In this document: positions 7,603 to 7,920 of the stretch, one piece after another | Numbering within the stretch: position 1 is the stretch's first letter | Layout of the letters: each line of letters starts with the position of its first letter | NCBI GenBank assembly: GCA_016793525.1 | Contig: JAEUJT010000475.1 | Coordinates: 1-7,920, forward strand | Source: Archangium sp. | GTDB taxonomy: Bacteria; Myxococcota; Myxococcia; Myxococcales; Myxococcaceae | Reading direction: 5' to 3' | Length of the DNA: 7,920 bases | Notes under the pieces: model-generated | Databases searched by the model: none | Told to the model about the DNA's origin: nothing | Seen by the model: only the letters and a program-made list of their open reading frames with translations | Position numbers and translations under genes: made by a program

Positions 7603-7920
7603 TCACCGCACGCAGCGCACCGAGCCGAGCGCCCCCGTCGAGTGCCGCTGCACGTCGCCGGCGTGAAAGCCCACCATGTAGCCGACGCCCCCGTCGCGAA
7701 GGGTCGAGGCCCAATACAGCTCGCTGCTCGCCTCGGGAAACGCGGTGCCGTCGATGGCCGGCGTGCTGCGCGGGTCGATGAGCGACGTCAGCTCTTTGAC
7801 GCCCGGCACCCGCCACCCGCCGTCGACCTCGGCGAGGGTGGTGCAGGTGTTGCGCGCTCCGGCCCACGTCACGCCGCTCCGCGCGGCGCGCTGCCAGGTC
7901 AGCCCGGTCACGCGATCGAG
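7603..7920 (-). CDS. DUF1566 / Lcl C-terminal-domain protein, 5' part beyond window edge
   Basis: 105 C-terminal residues are visible. The frame stays open to base 7920 and reads LDR before VTGLTWQR, the usual lead-in of this domain, so the GTG at 7909-7911 is internal and the gene continues to the right. Family features in order: TGLTWQR, a Cys in the GARNTC segment, GGWRVPGVKELTSLID, TPAIDGTAFP, YWASTL, and a terminal GSVRCVR. These match the Lcl C-terminal domain family (Pfam DUF1566), found in exported bacterial proteins and named after the Legionella collagen-like adhesin. The two Cys could form a disulfide. The N-terminus is not visible, so export signal, lipidation and other domains are unknown. 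It is the first visible gene of the leftward unit, 20 nt ahead of the dehydrogenase. A binding or adhesion role is inferred from the family only. Confidence 0.88.
   Translation of the reverse strand, partial: LDRVTGLTWQRAARSGVTWAGARNTCTTLAEVDGGWRVPGVKELTSLIDPRSTPAIDGTAFPEASSELYWASTLRDGGVGYMVGFHAGDVQRHSTGALGSVRCVR

Noticed and set aside
7909..7911. GTG as the start of the DUF1566 protein
   Set aside because: It falls inside the conserved lead-in to TGLTWQR and the frame is still open at the window edge.

Overview
The window looks like chromosomal DNA from a myxobacterium (Myxococcota, perhaps near Myxococcaceae/Archangiaceae). It has very high GC with strong G/C at third codon positions. Its secreted proteins carry Asp-Ala-Gly and Gly-rich linkers and Trp-anchored propeller-like repeats, a style common in that phylum. 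Taxonomy is an inference; there is no rRNA or tRNA here.

Layout. Five protein genes fill almost the whole window in two convergent blocks. On the + strand, a fumarase C gene (1-1317, cut at its 5' end by the window edge) is followed after 12 nt by a 694-residue exported protein (1330-3414). On the - strand, reading from the right edge, come the C-terminal part of a DUF1566/Lcl-type protein (7603-7920, cut by the window edge), a short-chain dehydrogenase of the 2,4-dienoyl-CoA reductase type (6782-7582), and a 1122-residue multidomain lipoprotein (3408-6776). The gaps are 20 nt and 5 nt, so these three look like one transcription unit. The two blocks meet tail to tail and their stop codons overlap by 7 nt. 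The largest non-coding gap is 20 nt, no stretch over 300 bases lacks a gene, and I see no convincing intrinsic terminator, RNA gene, mobile element or CRISPR array.

How the genes may work together. FumC is a housekeeping TCA-cycle enzyme. The dehydrogenase probably serves beta-oxidation of unsaturated fatty acids in the cytoplasm. The other three are envelope or extracellular proteins with no known function: one with a Cys-rich head, Gly linker and propeller-like body; one with carboxypeptidase-regulatory-like, PKD-like and propeller-like parts; and one Lcl-type domain. A cytoplasmic lipid enzyme tightly packed between two envelope proteins is the least expected arrangement here. The two large convergent exported proteins share a roughly 40-residue Trp-anchored periodicity. 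I found no clear evidence of a new defence, mobile or biosynthetic system.
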